64,000 bases of DNA from Cloacibacillus evryensis DSM 19522 (GCF_000585335.1 NZ_KK073872.1:2471283-2535282), one strand, 5' to 3'; positions 34,508 through 43,659 are shown, counted from the stretch's first letter. A program made the numbers and translations. The notes: generated from the sequence alone by a model not told the origin.

Positions 34508-35875
34508 TTATTTCGTGTTCGCCTTAAGGCGTCCCTGGTCGTCGAAATGGTTGAGAGCCTCGCTCACGACCTTGCTCAGGCCGATAAGGGCGATAAGGTT
34601 CGGGAAGACCATGATGCCGTTGAAGAAGTCGGCAAGCTCCCAGACGAGGTCAAGCTTAAGCGTGGCTCCGAGCACGACGAAGGCCATGACCACTATGCGG
34701 TATGGAGTAAGTCCCTTGTTGCCGAAGAGGAACTTGACGTTCTGCTCGCCGAAGAAGTACCAGCCGACGATCGTCGAGAAGGCGAAGAAGAACATGCATA
34801 TCGCGACGAACGGGAGGCCGAAGGAGCCGAGCCCCGTCGAGAAGGCGCTCTGCGTAAGCGCGATGCCGCTCGTCTTGCCGTCGATGGCGCCCGTGACAAA
34901 GATTACGAAAGCCGTCATGTTAAGGACGAGGAAGGTGTCGACGAAGACTCCCATGATGGCGACGAAGCCCTGCTCGGCAGGGTCCTTCACCTTGGCGACG
35001 GCGTGGGCGTGCGGAGTGGAGCCCATGCCGGCCTCATTTGAGAAGAGGCCGCGCGCGACGCCGTAGCGGATCGCTTCCTTCATCGTTGCGCCGATAAGGC
35101 CGCCTGTCGCCGCAGCGGGATTAAAGGCGCCCTCAAAGACCATGCCGAAGGCCGGGATGATGTGCGAGGCATGGGTCACAAGGATGTACAGGCCGCCGAG
35201 GAGATAACCGGCCGCCATGATCGGGACGATCTTTTCCGTGATAGAGGCGATACGGCCCATTCCTCCGAAGAAGACGAAGCCGCCGATCGCCGCGACGATG
35301 ACGCCGATAAGGAGGCGGTTCACGCCGAAAGCATTGTTGAAGGCATCGGCGATCGAATTCGACTGCACCATATTACCGATAAAACCGAGAGCCATGATGA
35401 TGGCCACCGAGAAGAATACCGCAAGGCCGTTGCTCTTGAGGCCGCGTGAAATGTAATAAGCCGGTCCGCCGACGACGCCGCCGTCAGGCATCTTTTCCTT
35501 ATAGACCTGGGCGAGCACCGCTTCCGCGAAGATCGTCGCCATTCCGAAAAAGGCCGCGATCCACATCCAGAAGATGGCGCCGGGGCCGCCCATCGCGATC
35601 GCCGTCGCCGCGCCGGCGAGGTTTCCCGTGCCGACCTGAGCCGCTATCGCCGTCGCGAGCGCCTGGAAGGAGCTCATGCCGTCCTTGCCCGCGCGCTCAC
35701 CAAAAATCGTCAGCTGCCCGAAGGTGTACTTAAAAGCCATCGCGAACTTGCGTATTTGGACAAAATTCAGCCGCAGGGTAAAGTAGAGCCCGGTACCGCA
35801 GAGAAGCGGGATGAGACAATAAAGCCCCCAAATAAAACTGTTGGCCTTTGACACCAGTGCTGTTAACTGATCCAT
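34508..35875 (-). CDS. AGCS family alanine/glycine:Na+ symporter (copy 2)
   Basis: A 455-residue relative of the transporter at 30.9 kb, with QVGTGNLAGAATAIAMGGPG, FSNEAGMGSTPHAHAVA and GWYFFGEQN. Both copies keep the residues that line the substrate and Na+ sites in this family, so both should be active; differing loops suggest different substrate preference or regulation. ATG with an AGGAGAGG site. Monocistronic, with its own terminator. Confidence 0.92.
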   Translation of the reverse strand: MDQLTALVSKANSFIWGLYCLIPLLCGTGLYFTLRLNFVQIRKFAMAFKYTFGQLTIFGERAGKDGMSSFQALATAIAAQVGTGNLAGAATAIAMGGPGAIFWMWIAAFFGMATIFAEAVLAQVYKEKMPDGGVVGGPAYYISRGLKSNGLAVFFSVAIIMALGFIGNMVQSNSIADAFNNAFGVNRLLIGVIVAAIGGFVFFGGMGRIASITEKIVPIMAAGYLLGGLYILVTHASHIIPAFGMVFEGAFNPAAATGGLIGATMKEAIRYGVARGLFSNEAGMGSTPHAHAVAKVKDPAEQGFVAIMGVFVDTFLVLNMTAFVIFVTGAIDGKTSGIALTQSAFSTGLGSFGLPFVAICMFFFAFSTIVGWYFFGEQNVKFLFGNKGLTPYRIVVMAFVVLGATLKLDLVWELADFFNGIMVFPNLIALIGLSKVVSEALNHFDDQGRLKANTK

Positions 35876-36363
35876 AGAAAAATCCTCTCCTGTTCTTCAG
35901 ATAATTAAGACAAACTATACTGTTGCTTAAACATTATGGCGCTCATCGGGCTATCCACAGATATATATTAAATCGCGAAACGCTCGATATCTGGATTATA
36001 GTATCGAAAGGGAAAATTGTAAATTATTATCTGTCTTTAAAAGACATTTTATCATTTTCTTGTTATATCAAACAAAGAATCAATCAATAACTGCCGTCCG
36101 CGGCCCCGCTTTTGTTTTTACGTACAAAAAAACGCGGTCCGGAAGCTTTAAGCCCCCGGACCGCTGCAGGTTAAAATGGTGAGAATCTACAAAAACACTA
36201 ATTAATACACTTTGTCGTATAAAACCTGACGCATCGTCCGCTGATTAGATGTGCCAGCCGCTAAACAGGCAGTCCCTGAGCGGGGCGGAGGCGTATTCGT
36301 ATACGTTGGAGCCACGGTCGGGGGCTGCCTGTGACGCGGATGGTGCATATAATCAGTGGTTCC
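35876..36363. other. 488-base intergenic region
   Basis: Contains the AT-rich promoter region of AGCS copy 2 (35876-36100), a minus-strand terminator (36124-36164) and copy A of the modular palindromic element (36189-36364). No coding potential seen. Confidence 0.7.
36124..36164 (-). terminator. Terminator of the permease-glyoxalase unit
   Basis: Minus-strand stem GCGGTCCGG / CCGGACCGC followed by GTTTTTTTG. It lies beyond element copy A, so the element would be transcribed in the 3' untranslated region. Confidence 0.85.
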
Positions 36364-36364
36364 C
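36189..36364 (-). repeat. Modular palindromic intergenic element, copy A (~175 bp)
   Basis: Shares near-identical blocks with copy B at 38771-39059. From right to left: terminal GGGAACCACTGATTA (reverse strand, 36364 inward), a long stem ACAGGCAG / CTGCCTGT (36266-36332), an internal hairpin CGTAT-TCGT-ATACG, and a left end with two diverged terminus-like copies. Its last base is the G of the TAG stop of the glyoxalase-like gene. Confidence 0.85.
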
Positions 36365-36726
36365 TACCTCCCAGGTATTATCTCTATCCAGTATCCGTCG
36401 GGATCTTCGATAAAATAGATCCCCATATCGCTGTTTTCGTAGCAGATGCAGCCCATCTCCTCATGGAGTTTATGCGCCGCCTCAAAATCCGACACATGCA
36501 TCGCGAGGTGAAACTCCGCCTCGCCGAGGCCGTATGGCTCCTTACGGTCAAAGAGATATGTCAGCTCCAACTCGAAAGAGGTGACTCCGTCGCCAAGGTA
36601 AACGAGCGTGAAGTTCTCGCTCTCCTTGCGGTGCGCCTCCTTAAGGCCGAGCGCCTTTTCATAGAAGGCCAGGCTCCGTTCAAGGTCGAGAACGTTAAAG
36701 TTAAAGTGATTGAATGTGAATTTCAT
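36364..36726 (-). CDS. VOC/glyoxalase family protein
   Basis: A 120-residue single-domain vicinal-oxygen-chelate protein: FNHFNFNVLDLERSLAFYEK, then FTLVYLGDG, AEFHLAMHVSDFEAAH and YFIEDPDGYWIEIIP. The metal ligands expected for lactoylglutathione lyases are present (His in FNHFN, Glu in FELEL, His in EFHLA, Glu in WIEI). It could be lactoylglutathione lyase-like or another metal-dependent lyase/isomerase. It follows the permease by 12 bases and its stop codon coincides with the end of the palindromic element. Confidence 0.8.
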   Translation of the reverse strand: MKFTFNHFNFNVLDLERSLAFYEKALGLKEAHRKESENFTLVYLGDGVTSFELELTYLFDRKEPYGLGEAEFHLAMHVSDFEAAHKLHEEMGCICYENSDMGIYFIEDPDGYWIEIIPGR

Positions 36727-36738
36727 AGCGCGTATCCC

Positions 36739-38043
36739 CTACAGCAGCGCCCTGTTGAGGATAAAAAGCACCGCGAGCACGTAGAGCAGCCAGTTGACCT
36801 CTTTGCCGCGCCCCATGAGCAGCTTCAGCGCGACATAGGAGACGATGCCAAACTCGATGCCAGCCGCGATGCTGTAGGCAAAGGGCATCATGAAGAAGGC
36901 GATGATCGCCGGGAAGAATTCGGTCCAGTCGCTGAAATCCATATCCTTGAAGCCCATCATCATGTAGCCGCCCACCATTATCAGCGCCGGCGCGGTGGCG
37001 CAAGCGGGGACGATCGAGATCAGCGGGCTGAAGAAGGTCGCAAGCAGGAACAATATGCCGACGGTGAGCGCCGTCAGGCCGGTGCGGCCGCCCTGCTCGA
37101 CGCCGCTGGCGCTCTCCACGAAGGTCGTGACCGTCGAGGTGCCCAGCACCGCGCCCGCCGTCGTGCCGATCGCGTCCGACATCAGCGCCTGGCTCGCCTT
37201 CGGCAGGCGACCGTCCTTGTCAAGCATATCGGCGCGGCTGGCGACGCCGACGAGGGTGCCGACCGTGTCAAAGAAATCAACAAAAAAGAAGGTCAGGACG
37301 ATGACCCAGAAGGTGGGCTGCGCGATCATCGAGAAATCCATCTTCATGAATATCGGCGAGAGCGACGGCGGCATCGATACGATGCCAGCAGGCATCTTCG
37401 TGATGCCGAGGGGAATGCCGGCGAGCGTCACGGCGACTATGCCGATGAGGATGCCGCCCGTCACCCGGCGGGTCTCAAGCGTGACCATGAGCAACAGCCC
37501 CGCGAGGGCCAGCAGGCCGCCGGCGTTGCTGCGGAGCGGCGAAAGGCCGACGAGGACCGCGGGATTGGCAACGACCAGCCCCGCGCTCTGGAGGCCGATA
37601 AAGGTGATGAAGATGCCGATGCCGGCGGATACGCCGATCTTCAGCGTCTTCGGGATCGAGTTGACGACCTCTTCGCGCACCTTCGTGCAGGTCAGCAGGA
37701 TAAAGATGACGCCTTCGATAAAGATCGCCGCGAGAGCCACCTGCCAGGGGATCTTCATCCCCAGCACGACGGTGAAGGCAAAAAAGGCGTTAAGCCCCAT
37801 GCCGGGAGCCAGAGCGAAAGGATAGTTGGCGAGGAACGCCATCAGGAAAGTCGCCAGCGAAGCGCCCAGACAGGTCGCCACCAGCAGCGATCCGAAAGGC
37901 ATGCCGGTCGTGGAGAGTATCCCGGGGTTTACAAAAATGATATAAGCCATAGTCATAAATGTCGTGATACCCGCGAGAATCTCTGTACGTACGTCCGTTC
38001 CGTGCTCGGAGAGCTTAAATTGTTTCTCAAACCAAGCGTTCAT
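36739..38043 (-). CDS. AzgA/PbuG-type guanine-hypoxanthine permease
   Basis: A 434-residue membrane protein of the NCS2/AzgA group with about 13-14 helices. Signatures: GITTFMTMAYIIFVNPGIL at the N-terminus, FALAPGMGLNAFFAFTV, and the substrate-region sequences FFFVDFFDTVGTLVGVA and TSTVTTFVESASGVEQGGRTG. Members import hypoxanthine, guanine or adenine with H+. A GGAGG site precedes the ATG. Purine salvage would fit with the exported nucleoside hydrolase and 5'-nucleotidase elsewhere in the window. Confidence 0.92.
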   Translation of the reverse strand: MNAWFEKQFKLSEHGTDVRTEILAGITTFMTMAYIIFVNPGILSTTGMPFGSLLVATCLGASLATFLMAFLANYPFALAPGMGLNAFFAFTVVLGMKIPWQVALAAIFIEGVIFILLTCTKVREEVVNSIPKTLKIGVSAGIGIFITFIGLQSAGLVVANPAVLVGLSPLRSNAGGLLALAGLLLMVTLETRRVTGGILIGIVAVTLAGIPLGITKMPAGIVSMPPSLSPIFMKMDFSMIAQPTFWVIVLTFFFVDFFDTVGTLVGVASRADMLDKDGRLPKASQALMSDAIGTTAGAVLGTSTVTTFVESASGVEQGGRTGLTALTVGILFLLATFFSPLISIVPACATAPALIMVGGYMMMGFKDMDFSDWTEFFPAIIAFFMMPFAYSIAAGIEFGIVSYVALKLLMGRGKEVNWLLYVLAVLFILNRALL

Positions 38044-38115
38044 AAAGTTTCCTCCTTATAAAGTTGTATTAAAAGGAAAAGGGGGAATACCGACGCTCCC
38101 CGCTTTCCAGATAAC

Positions 38116-38229
38116 CTAATAGCCGATGAAAGACCAGACGGCGCATACGACCGCGAAGACCGCCGCGACCGCAATGCATACAGTCTTAAATATATCTCTC
38201 TCCGCCCGTTTTTCCCTTTTCTTGTCCAA
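38116..38229 (-). CDS. Putative 37-residue single-span membrane peptide
   Basis: A short frame starting with TTG (6 bases after GAGGTG) and ending in TAG. The product has a basic, charged N-terminus (KKREKRAERD) followed by one hydrophobic helix of ~18 residues (VCIAVAAVFAVVCAVWSFIGY region). It lies between marR and the purine permease on the same strand, 72 bases before the permease start. Small single-span accessory proteins are known beside several transporters, but no homologue is recognised; coding status rests on the ribosome-binding site and composition. Confidence 0.5.
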   Translation of the reverse strand: MDKKREKRAERDIFKTVCIAVAAVFAVVCAVWSFIGY

Positions 38230-38270
38230 CGTAAACACCTCTTTGAATATTATAAGATATTTTCCATATT

Positions 38271-38741
38271 TTAACCGTCGGACGATCCATTTTCTTCCGT
38301 ATTACTGCTAACAGTCTCCTCCAGCCGCGAACAGAAACTCCTGACTTCGGCCAGCGTCCGTGCCAGCTTTCGCGGCGGGACCGGCGCCAGGGCCTCCATC
38401 ATCCAGCCGTAGAGCTCATTCACCAGCACGTCGGCCGTCTCCCGGCCGAACGCGGTAAACTTGATGACCTTGCGGCGGCGGTCGGTCGGGTGCGCCAAGC
38501 GTTCTATTATGCCCCGTTTCTCAAGGCTGTCAAGCGTCGAGGTCATCGTCTGCCGCGGCACGCCGAGATAGTCGGCGATGACAGAGGGCTCCATGCCTTC
38601 GGGGCGGAGGTGAAGCTCCTCCATCAGAGACATCGCGTTCGTGGAAAAACCGCGGCTCTCGGCCCAATATGAATAAACCTGATCATAGCGCCGCATCAGG
38701 TCGGAGACTTCAAGTATAGTCCTAAGATTTTCTTCCTTCAT
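38271..38741 (-). CDS. MarR family transcriptional regulator
   Basis: A 156-residue winged-helix regulator. The DNA-binding part is PSVIADYLGVPRQTMTSTLDSLEKRGIIERL followed by the wing HPTDRRRKVIKFTAFG (pieces shown). The N- and C-terminal helices form the dimerisation region. Targets may be the adjacent small membrane peptide and permease downstream, or the MATE pump upstream; none of these is proven. The ribosome-binding site is weak. Confidence 0.9.
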   Translation of the reverse strand: MKEENLRTILEVSDLMRRYDQVYSYWAESRGFSTNAMSLMEELHLRPEGMEPSVIADYLGVPRQTMTSTLDSLEKRGIIERLAHPTDRRRKVIKFTAFGRETADVLVNELYGWMMEALAPVPPRKLARTLAEVRSFCSRLEETVSSNTEENGSSDG

Positions 38742-38770
38742 CTTCTCGTCCCGTCCTTATAAAAGACCTA

Positions 38771-39059
38771 TAGAAACACTGATTAATTCACTTTGTCATA
38801 TAAAACCTGACACATCGTCCGCTGATTAAATGTGCCAGCCGCTAAACAGGCAGTCCCTGAGCGGGGCGGACGGCCAGAGAGCCAAATCAACGATTTTCTG
38901 ATTTGTGCGAGTTGGCTGGTAGTCCCATCAGGCGTATATTAATACGTTGGAGCCACGGTCGGGGGCTGCCTGTGACGCGTAGCTGAGATAGGGAATCTGT
39001 GATTCCCGTCATCGAAGCTAGTAGTTACATCAGATGGTGCATTTAATCAGCGGCTCCCC
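38771..39059 (-). repeat. Modular palindromic intergenic element, copy B (~289 bp, with two extra modules)
   Basis: Same backbone as copy A but with two inserted modules: 38871-38930 (60 bp) and 38980-39032 (53 bp). Each module is a nested hairpin (AGCCAA/TTGGCT with AAATCA/TGATTT; TAGCT/AGCTA with GGGAATC/GATTCCC) and ends in a similar tail (TAGTCCCATCAG versus TAGTTACATCAG). The backbone hairpin stem CGTAT/ATACG is kept although its loop changed from TCGT to ATTA. The right terminus supplies the last codons and stop of the MATE gene. Confidence 0.85.
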
Positions 39060-40405
39060 ATGATACTGCCGCCGGAAAGCGGAATCCGCCTCGCGTTCCC
39101 CCGTCTCCACATTATAACGAAAATCATGGCGAGCGTCATATTCGTGAAGAACATCGCCAGCCAGACGCCGTCAAGCGAAAAGAGGAGCGGCAGCGTCCAG
39201 AGAAAGAGCGGCTGCAAGATAAACGGGTCGCCGTAGGTCAGCATGGAGGCCATGTCGCTCCGGCCGACCGCCTGATAATATGACGCCCCCACCTTCGCGA
39301 GCCCAAGAAAGGGAAAAACGGGCACGGAAAGCAGCAGCCCGCGCGCCGCGACCTCCGCGGCCTCCCCGTGCATCGAGAAAAAGGCCGGCACGAGCCTGTT
39401 GCTGAAAAATACCAGCAGCGAGCAGGCGGCCCCGACAGAGACAGCCGTGGTAAAACCGAGCCGCGCCGTGAGCCGGCGGCGCGCGCCGAGGCTGGCGCCG
39501 TGGTAATAGCTGATCAGAGGCTGGATGCCCTCGGCTATCCCCTCCTCCAGCATCACTCCCACAGGGACGATGTAGCCGACCACCGCGTAAGCGGCGACGC
39601 CAATATCTCCGCCGTAGGCAAGAGACTGCCAATTGTAGAGGATCATCGTGACGGCCGTCGCGATCTGCACGCCAAAGGGAGAGGCCCCCATCACGAAGAT
39701 CCGGCGGACAAGAGGACGCCAGGGGCGCACCAAACGCGCGCGCAGCCGGACCTTCGACATTCCCAGCAGGAAATGGGCGGAGAGCAGGACGGCCGATACC
39801 GTCTGCGACGCCGCCGTGGCCCAGGCCGCGCCAGCTATCCCGAAGGGAAAGACAATGACCCACAGCCAGTCGAGCACGATATTGGTGCCGAAGGCCGCGA
39901 TCATGATAAACATCGCTTTGCGCGGAAAACCGTCGTTCCGCACCGCGCCGAGCATCGCCATCGTGACGACCTGCGCCGGGGAGGATATTATCAGTATCCA
40001 CGCGTAAAGGCGCGCCATCCCGGCGATCTCGGGCGAGACGTCGTAAAAGGTCAGCAGATATTCCGCCAGCGGCGTCAGCAGAAGGCTCGACAGCGCCGAG
40101 GCCGCGACCATCAGAAAGACCATCGCGCCAAGTATGCGCTGCGCAAGCGCCTCCCTCCGGCGTCCCATGCTGATGGCGATGAGGGCCCCGCCGCCGACGC
40201 CGATACCGGCGCCGATCGCCGTCACAATGACTGAGAAGGGAAACGCGAGCCCGATCGCCGCGAGGCCGTCCTGCCCCACCCCCCAGCCGACGAAGTATCC
40301 GTCCACGATCGTGTATATGCCGCTCAAGAGCTGCGAACTCAGCGCCGGCAGCACAAACATAAAAAAGAGCTTCGTCAGCTCTCTGTAATTTCTAGTATGG
40401 AACAT
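39047..40405 (-). CDS. MATE family efflux transporter (1)
   Basis: A 452-residue, 12-helix multidrug/toxin or metabolite exporter. The N-terminus has the family's first helix (FFMFVLPALSSQLLSGIYTIVDGYFVG), with a similar pattern repeated in the second half. The start at 40405 has GGAGGT 8-9 bases upstream; a longer reading has no support. The C-terminal codons and TGA stop lie within the right end of palindromic element copy B, so the natural C-terminus may have been altered. Divergent from two other MATE genes across a recombinase remnant. Confidence 0.9.
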   Translation of the reverse strand: MFHTRNYRELTKLFFMFVLPALSSQLLSGIYTIVDGYFVGWGVGQDGLAAIGLAFPFSVIVTAIGAGIGVGGGALIAISMGRRREALAQRILGAMVFLMVAASALSSLLLTPLAEYLLTFYDVSPEIAGMARLYAWILIISSPAQVVTMAMLGAVRNDGFPRKAMFIMIAAFGTNIVLDWLWVIVFPFGIAGAAWATAASQTVSAVLLSAHFLLGMSKVRLRARLVRPWRPLVRRIFVMGASPFGVQIATAVTMILYNWQSLAYGGDIGVAAYAVVGYIVPVGVMLEEGIAEGIQPLISYYHGASLGARRRLTARLGFTTAVSVGAACSLLVFFSNRLVPAFFSMHGEAAEVAARGLLLSVPVFPFLGLAKVGASYYQAVGRSDMASMLTYGDPFILQPLFLWTLPLLFSLDGVWLAMFFTNMTLAMIFVIMWRRGNARRIPLSGGSIMGSR

Positions 40406-40476
40406 AGTTAAGACCTCCGATTTTCCCGCGCCCCCGGCAGACGCGCCGCCGCGCAAGCTTTTGCGCAAAATATACT

Positions 40477-40677
40477 ATGCATTCATATAATACGATTACG
40501 GATTATATTATAACGGATTTTATTTTACAGTCAAGGCCGGCCTACAGAAAGCTCATGAAAAAGATAAGGCCCGACGACACACCGGCGATTAAAGGCATCG
40601 ACCGGCTGGGCAGGAACTATGATGAGATCCTTGAACAGTGGCGCTTTATTACCAAAAACGGTGACCGGCACGGATAG
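40477..40677 (+). pseudogene. Remnant of a serine site-specific recombinase (resolvase N-terminal domain)
   Basis: Only a middle piece of the catalytic domain is left: YRKLMKKIRPDDTPAIKGID and RLGRNYDEILEQWRFITK, matching the conserved KLLKKLKPGDxLxIKSIDRLGRNYxEI region of resolvases from conjugative transposons. The N-terminal catalytic serine and the DNA-binding part are missing; the frame stops just after this. It lies between divergently oriented MATE genes and marks a former mobile element. Confidence 0.75.
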
Positions 40678-40844
40678 GCCACAGGTACACGGAACGGAAC
40701 TTGGAGATCAAGGAAAGATTCCCGATGTTGTGAATTTGGGGATTTAGTGGTATTTTCTATAACTACTATATTGAAAACCGCCGGTCCGGCCTTTATTTAC
40801 CTGAGAGCCTCGCCGCAAGCGGAAACAGGGAGGTTCTGTCAATC

Positions 40845-42224
40845 ATGAAGCTGTTCGTCGCGCCAAGCAAAAATTCAGCGGAGCATCATGCGCGCATGAC
40901 GGAGGCTCCGGTCGGGCCGCTCATTATTTCGCTCGCCATTCCGACGATAATCAGCATGTTGGTCACGACGCTTTACAACACCGCAGACACATATTTTGTC
41001 TCCCAGCTCGGCACCAGCGCGAGCGGCGCGGTCGGAGTCGTCTTTTCGCTGATGGCGATCTTCCAGGCGATCGGCTTCACCCTCGGCATGGGTTCCGGCA
41101 GCATGATCGCGCGCGTGCTCGGCGCGGGAGACAGTAAAACGGCGAGCGTCTACGGCTCGACCTCTTTTTTCGGCGCGATCATTATGGGGGTGCTCCTCTG
41201 CGCGGGCGGGCTGATCTTTATCGACGGCCTGATGCGGCTGCTCGGTTCTACTCCGACGATACTGCCCTACGCGCGAAGCTACGCAAGCTGGATACTGCTC
41301 GGCGCGCCGGTGATGTGCGCCTCTTTCGTAATGAACAATATCCTTCGTTCGGAGGGTCACGCCGCCTTCGCGATGTGCGGCCTTGTGACCGGAGGGCTGC
41401 TGAATATCGCGCTGGACCCCATTTTTATTTTCACCTTCGGACTGGGTATCTCGGGAGCGGCGCTTGCGACGCTGCTCAGCCAGTGCGTCAGCTTCTCGAT
41501 CATGATCTCCTTCTGCCTGCGCGGCAAGAGCCTGGTGAGGCTCCATTTGAAGAATCTCTCGCACAGGCCGCGGATCTATTTTGACATCCTCCGGCTCGGC
41601 TGTCCGTCGCTTTCACGCCAAGGGCTGGCCAGTATCTCCACAGCCGCGCTGAACGTGAGCGCCGCCGCCTACGGAGACCCCGCCGTCGCCGCGATGTCCA
41701 TCGTCGGCAGGATATTCATTTTCATCCTCTCGGTGATGATCGGCCTCGGCCAGGGATTTTCGCCCGTCGTGGGCTATAATTACGGCTCCCGGCGCTACGG
41801 GCGCGTGCGCAAAGCTTTCTGGTTCACCGTCAAGGCCGGCATGGTGCTGATGGCTTTCATGACGCTCGCGGGATGGATATTCGCGCCGGAGATAATCGCC
41901 CTTTTCCGCAGGGAGGATGCCGTCGTCATCGCGATCGGCACGCGCGCGATGCGTTTTCAGTGTTCCGTGCTGCTCCTGCAGCCGCTATTCGTCACGACGA
42001 ACATGATGCTCCAGGCCTCCGGCTTCGCATGGCGCGCGACGTTCCTCGCCTGCACGCGGCAGGGCATCTATTTCATCCCGCTCATCATATTGCTGCCGGG
42101 GATCTTCGGACTTACCGGCGTGGAAATGACGCAGACCGTCTCCGATATTTTCAGCTTCACGACGAGCCTGCCCTTCCTCTATTATTTCATTAGGATGTTA
42201 AAAGAAAAAGAAAGGTTTCAATAA
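40845..42224 (+). CDS. MATE family efflux transporter (2)
   Basis: A 459-residue MATE protein, closest in style to NorM/DinF-like Na+ or H+ antiporters: LIISLAIPTIISMLVTTLYN with TADTYFVSQLGTSASGAVGV as the first repeat, and the second half-repeat beginning LRLGCPSLSRQGLASIS. ATG with GGGAGG upstream. It is followed 6-12 bases later by a third MATE gene, so the two are probably co-transcribed; adjacent pairs could even form heteromers, which is speculation. Confidence 0.92.
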   Translation: MKLFVAPSKNSAEHHARMTEAPVGPLIISLAIPTIISMLVTTLYNTADTYFVSQLGTSASGAVGVVFSLMAIFQAIGFTLGMGSGSMIARVLGAGDSKTASVYGSTSFFGAIIMGVLLCAGGLIFIDGLMRLLGSTPTILPYARSYASWILLGAPVMCASFVMNNILRSEGHAAFAMCGLVTGGLLNIALDPIFIFTFGLGISGAALATLLSQCVSFSIMISFCLRGKSLVRLHLKNLSHRPRIYFDILRLGCPSLSRQGLASISTAALNVSAAAYGDPAVAAMSIVGRIFIFILSVMIGLGQGFSPVVGYNYGSRRYGRVRKAFWFTVKAGMVLMAFMTLAGWIFAPEIIALFRREDAVVIAIGTRAMRFQCSVLLLQPLFVTTNMMLQASGFAWRATFLACTRQGIYFIPLIILLPGIFGLTGVEMTQTVSDIFSFTTSLPFLYYFIRMLKEKERFQ

Positions 42225-42236
42225 GGGGCAATGACA

Positions 42237-43610
42237 ATGAAAATCAAAAAACTATTTTCCGGAATATTCACCTCCGGCGCGCAGACGCTGACCGAGGGCA
42301 GCATCCCTTTGCTGCTGACGCGCTTCGCGATCCCGTATATGGCGGCGAACCTGCTGCAGGCGCTCTACGGCGCGGCCGACATGATAATCGTCGGACAGTT
42401 CACCGACGCCGCGGGACTCTCCGCGGTCTCGATCGGCAGCCAGTTCATCTTCATGATAAACAGCATCGTCATCGGCCTCTCCATGGGAGGCACGATAATG
42501 ATTGGACGCTTTTTCGGCGCGGGAGAGGAGCATGAGATCGAGGATACCATCGGCACGATGCTCTCGCTCTTCGTCGTCCTCAGCGTCGTCATCACGGCGC
42601 TGCTGCTCGCGCTGACCGACCCGATAGTTGATCTGCTCGGGACGCCGGCCGAGGCTGTCGAACAGACGAGAGGCTATATCTTCATCAACGCCGCGGGGAT
42701 CGCTACGATGTTCGCCTACAACGCCCTCGCCGCCATTTTTCGCGGCTTCGGGGATTCCACTTCGCCGCTTATCTTTGTCGGCATCGCCTGTGTCGCTAAT
42801 GTCATCGGCGATCTCGTGCTCGTCGGCCTGTTCGGCTGGGGGGCCCCCGGGGCCGCTTTCGCCACCATATGCGCGCAGGGGCTGTCGGCGTTCCTCGCCG
42901 TCATCTACGCGCGCCGCGCAAATTACCGTTTCGATTTTCGGCTCAGGAGCCTGAGGATAAAGTGGCATAAGCTGGCGCACCTGCTTCGTATCGGACTGCC
43001 GATGGCGGTCCAGTTTTCACTGACCGGCATCTCCTTCATCTTCATCATGGCTACGGTCAGCAAGATGGGCGGCGTCGCGGCCTCCGCGGCGATCGGCATC
43101 ACAAGCAAGCTCAACGGCTTCACCATGCTGCCGCCGATGTCCTTTTCGGCGGCGATCGCCGCGATGGTCGCGCAGAATATGGGGGCCGGAAAGCCAAAAC
43201 GCGCGCGCTCGACGATGTATTCCGGCCTTTCGATATCGCTCGGTTTCGGCGCGGCCACCTTTATCGGGCTCTTTTTCTTTCCGCAGAGCGTGATCAGGAT
43301 ATTCACTCCGGACCGGGAGCTGATAGAGGCGACGGCGCTCTATCTCAAATCGTTCAGCGCCGACTGCATCCTCGTCTGCTTCGTCTTCTGCCTCAACGGC
43401 TTCTTCAACGGCTGCGGCAAAACGGCCTTTACGATGGCGAACAACATATTCTCCGCATTCGCCGTGCGAGTCCCCGCCACCTGGATACTGAGCGGCATCG
43501 AGGGAGCGAGCCTCTTCTCCGTCGGACTCGCGGCGCCGCTCGCCTCGCTGCAGACGATCGTTTTCAGCCTCTGGTATTTGAAAAGCGGCCGCTGGAAAAG
43601 AGGCAGGTAG
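42237..43610 (+). CDS. MATE family efflux transporter (3)
   Basis: A 457-residue MATE protein: IPLLLTRFAIPYMAANLLQA, LYGAADMIIVGQFTDAAGLS, MINSIVIGLSMGGTIMIGRF, and the second repeat starting HLLRIGLPMAVQFSL. The ATG at 42237 has AAGGGG at good spacing; the ATG two codons earlier is too close to that site. Downstream partner of MATE (2). Confidence 0.92.
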   Translation: MKIKKLFSGIFTSGAQTLTEGSIPLLLTRFAIPYMAANLLQALYGAADMIIVGQFTDAAGLSAVSIGSQFIFMINSIVIGLSMGGTIMIGRFFGAGEEHEIEDTIGTMLSLFVVLSVVITALLLALTDPIVDLLGTPAEAVEQTRGYIFINAAGIATMFAYNALAAIFRGFGDSTSPLIFVGIACVANVIGDLVLVGLFGWGAPGAAFATICAQGLSAFLAVIYARRANYRFDFRLRSLRIKWHKLAHLLRIGLPMAVQFSLTGISFIFIMATVSKMGGVAASAAIGITSKLNGFTMLPPMSFSAAIAAMVAQNMGAGKPKRARSTMYSGLSISLGFGAATFIGLFFFPQSVIRIFTPDRELIEATALYLKSFSADCILVCFVFCLNGFFNGCGKTAFTMANNIFSAFAVRVPATWILSGIEGASLFSVGLAAPLASLQTIVFSLWYLKSGRWKRGR

Positions 43611-43659
43611 GCCTGCCGCCCAGCTATTTCAAAGGCGCGGACGCGGGCCGGCTTCTCAT

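Noticed and set aside
36331-38061. 576-codon plus-strand frame opposite the purine permease
   Set aside because: Shadow of the permease and glyoxalase genes; extremely rich in Arg, Asp, Glu and His with no motifs.
36189-39059. Modular elements as a CRISPR array or as integron attC sites
   Set aside because: No regularly spaced direct repeats, and no attC-type core sites (GTTRRRY) at the ends.
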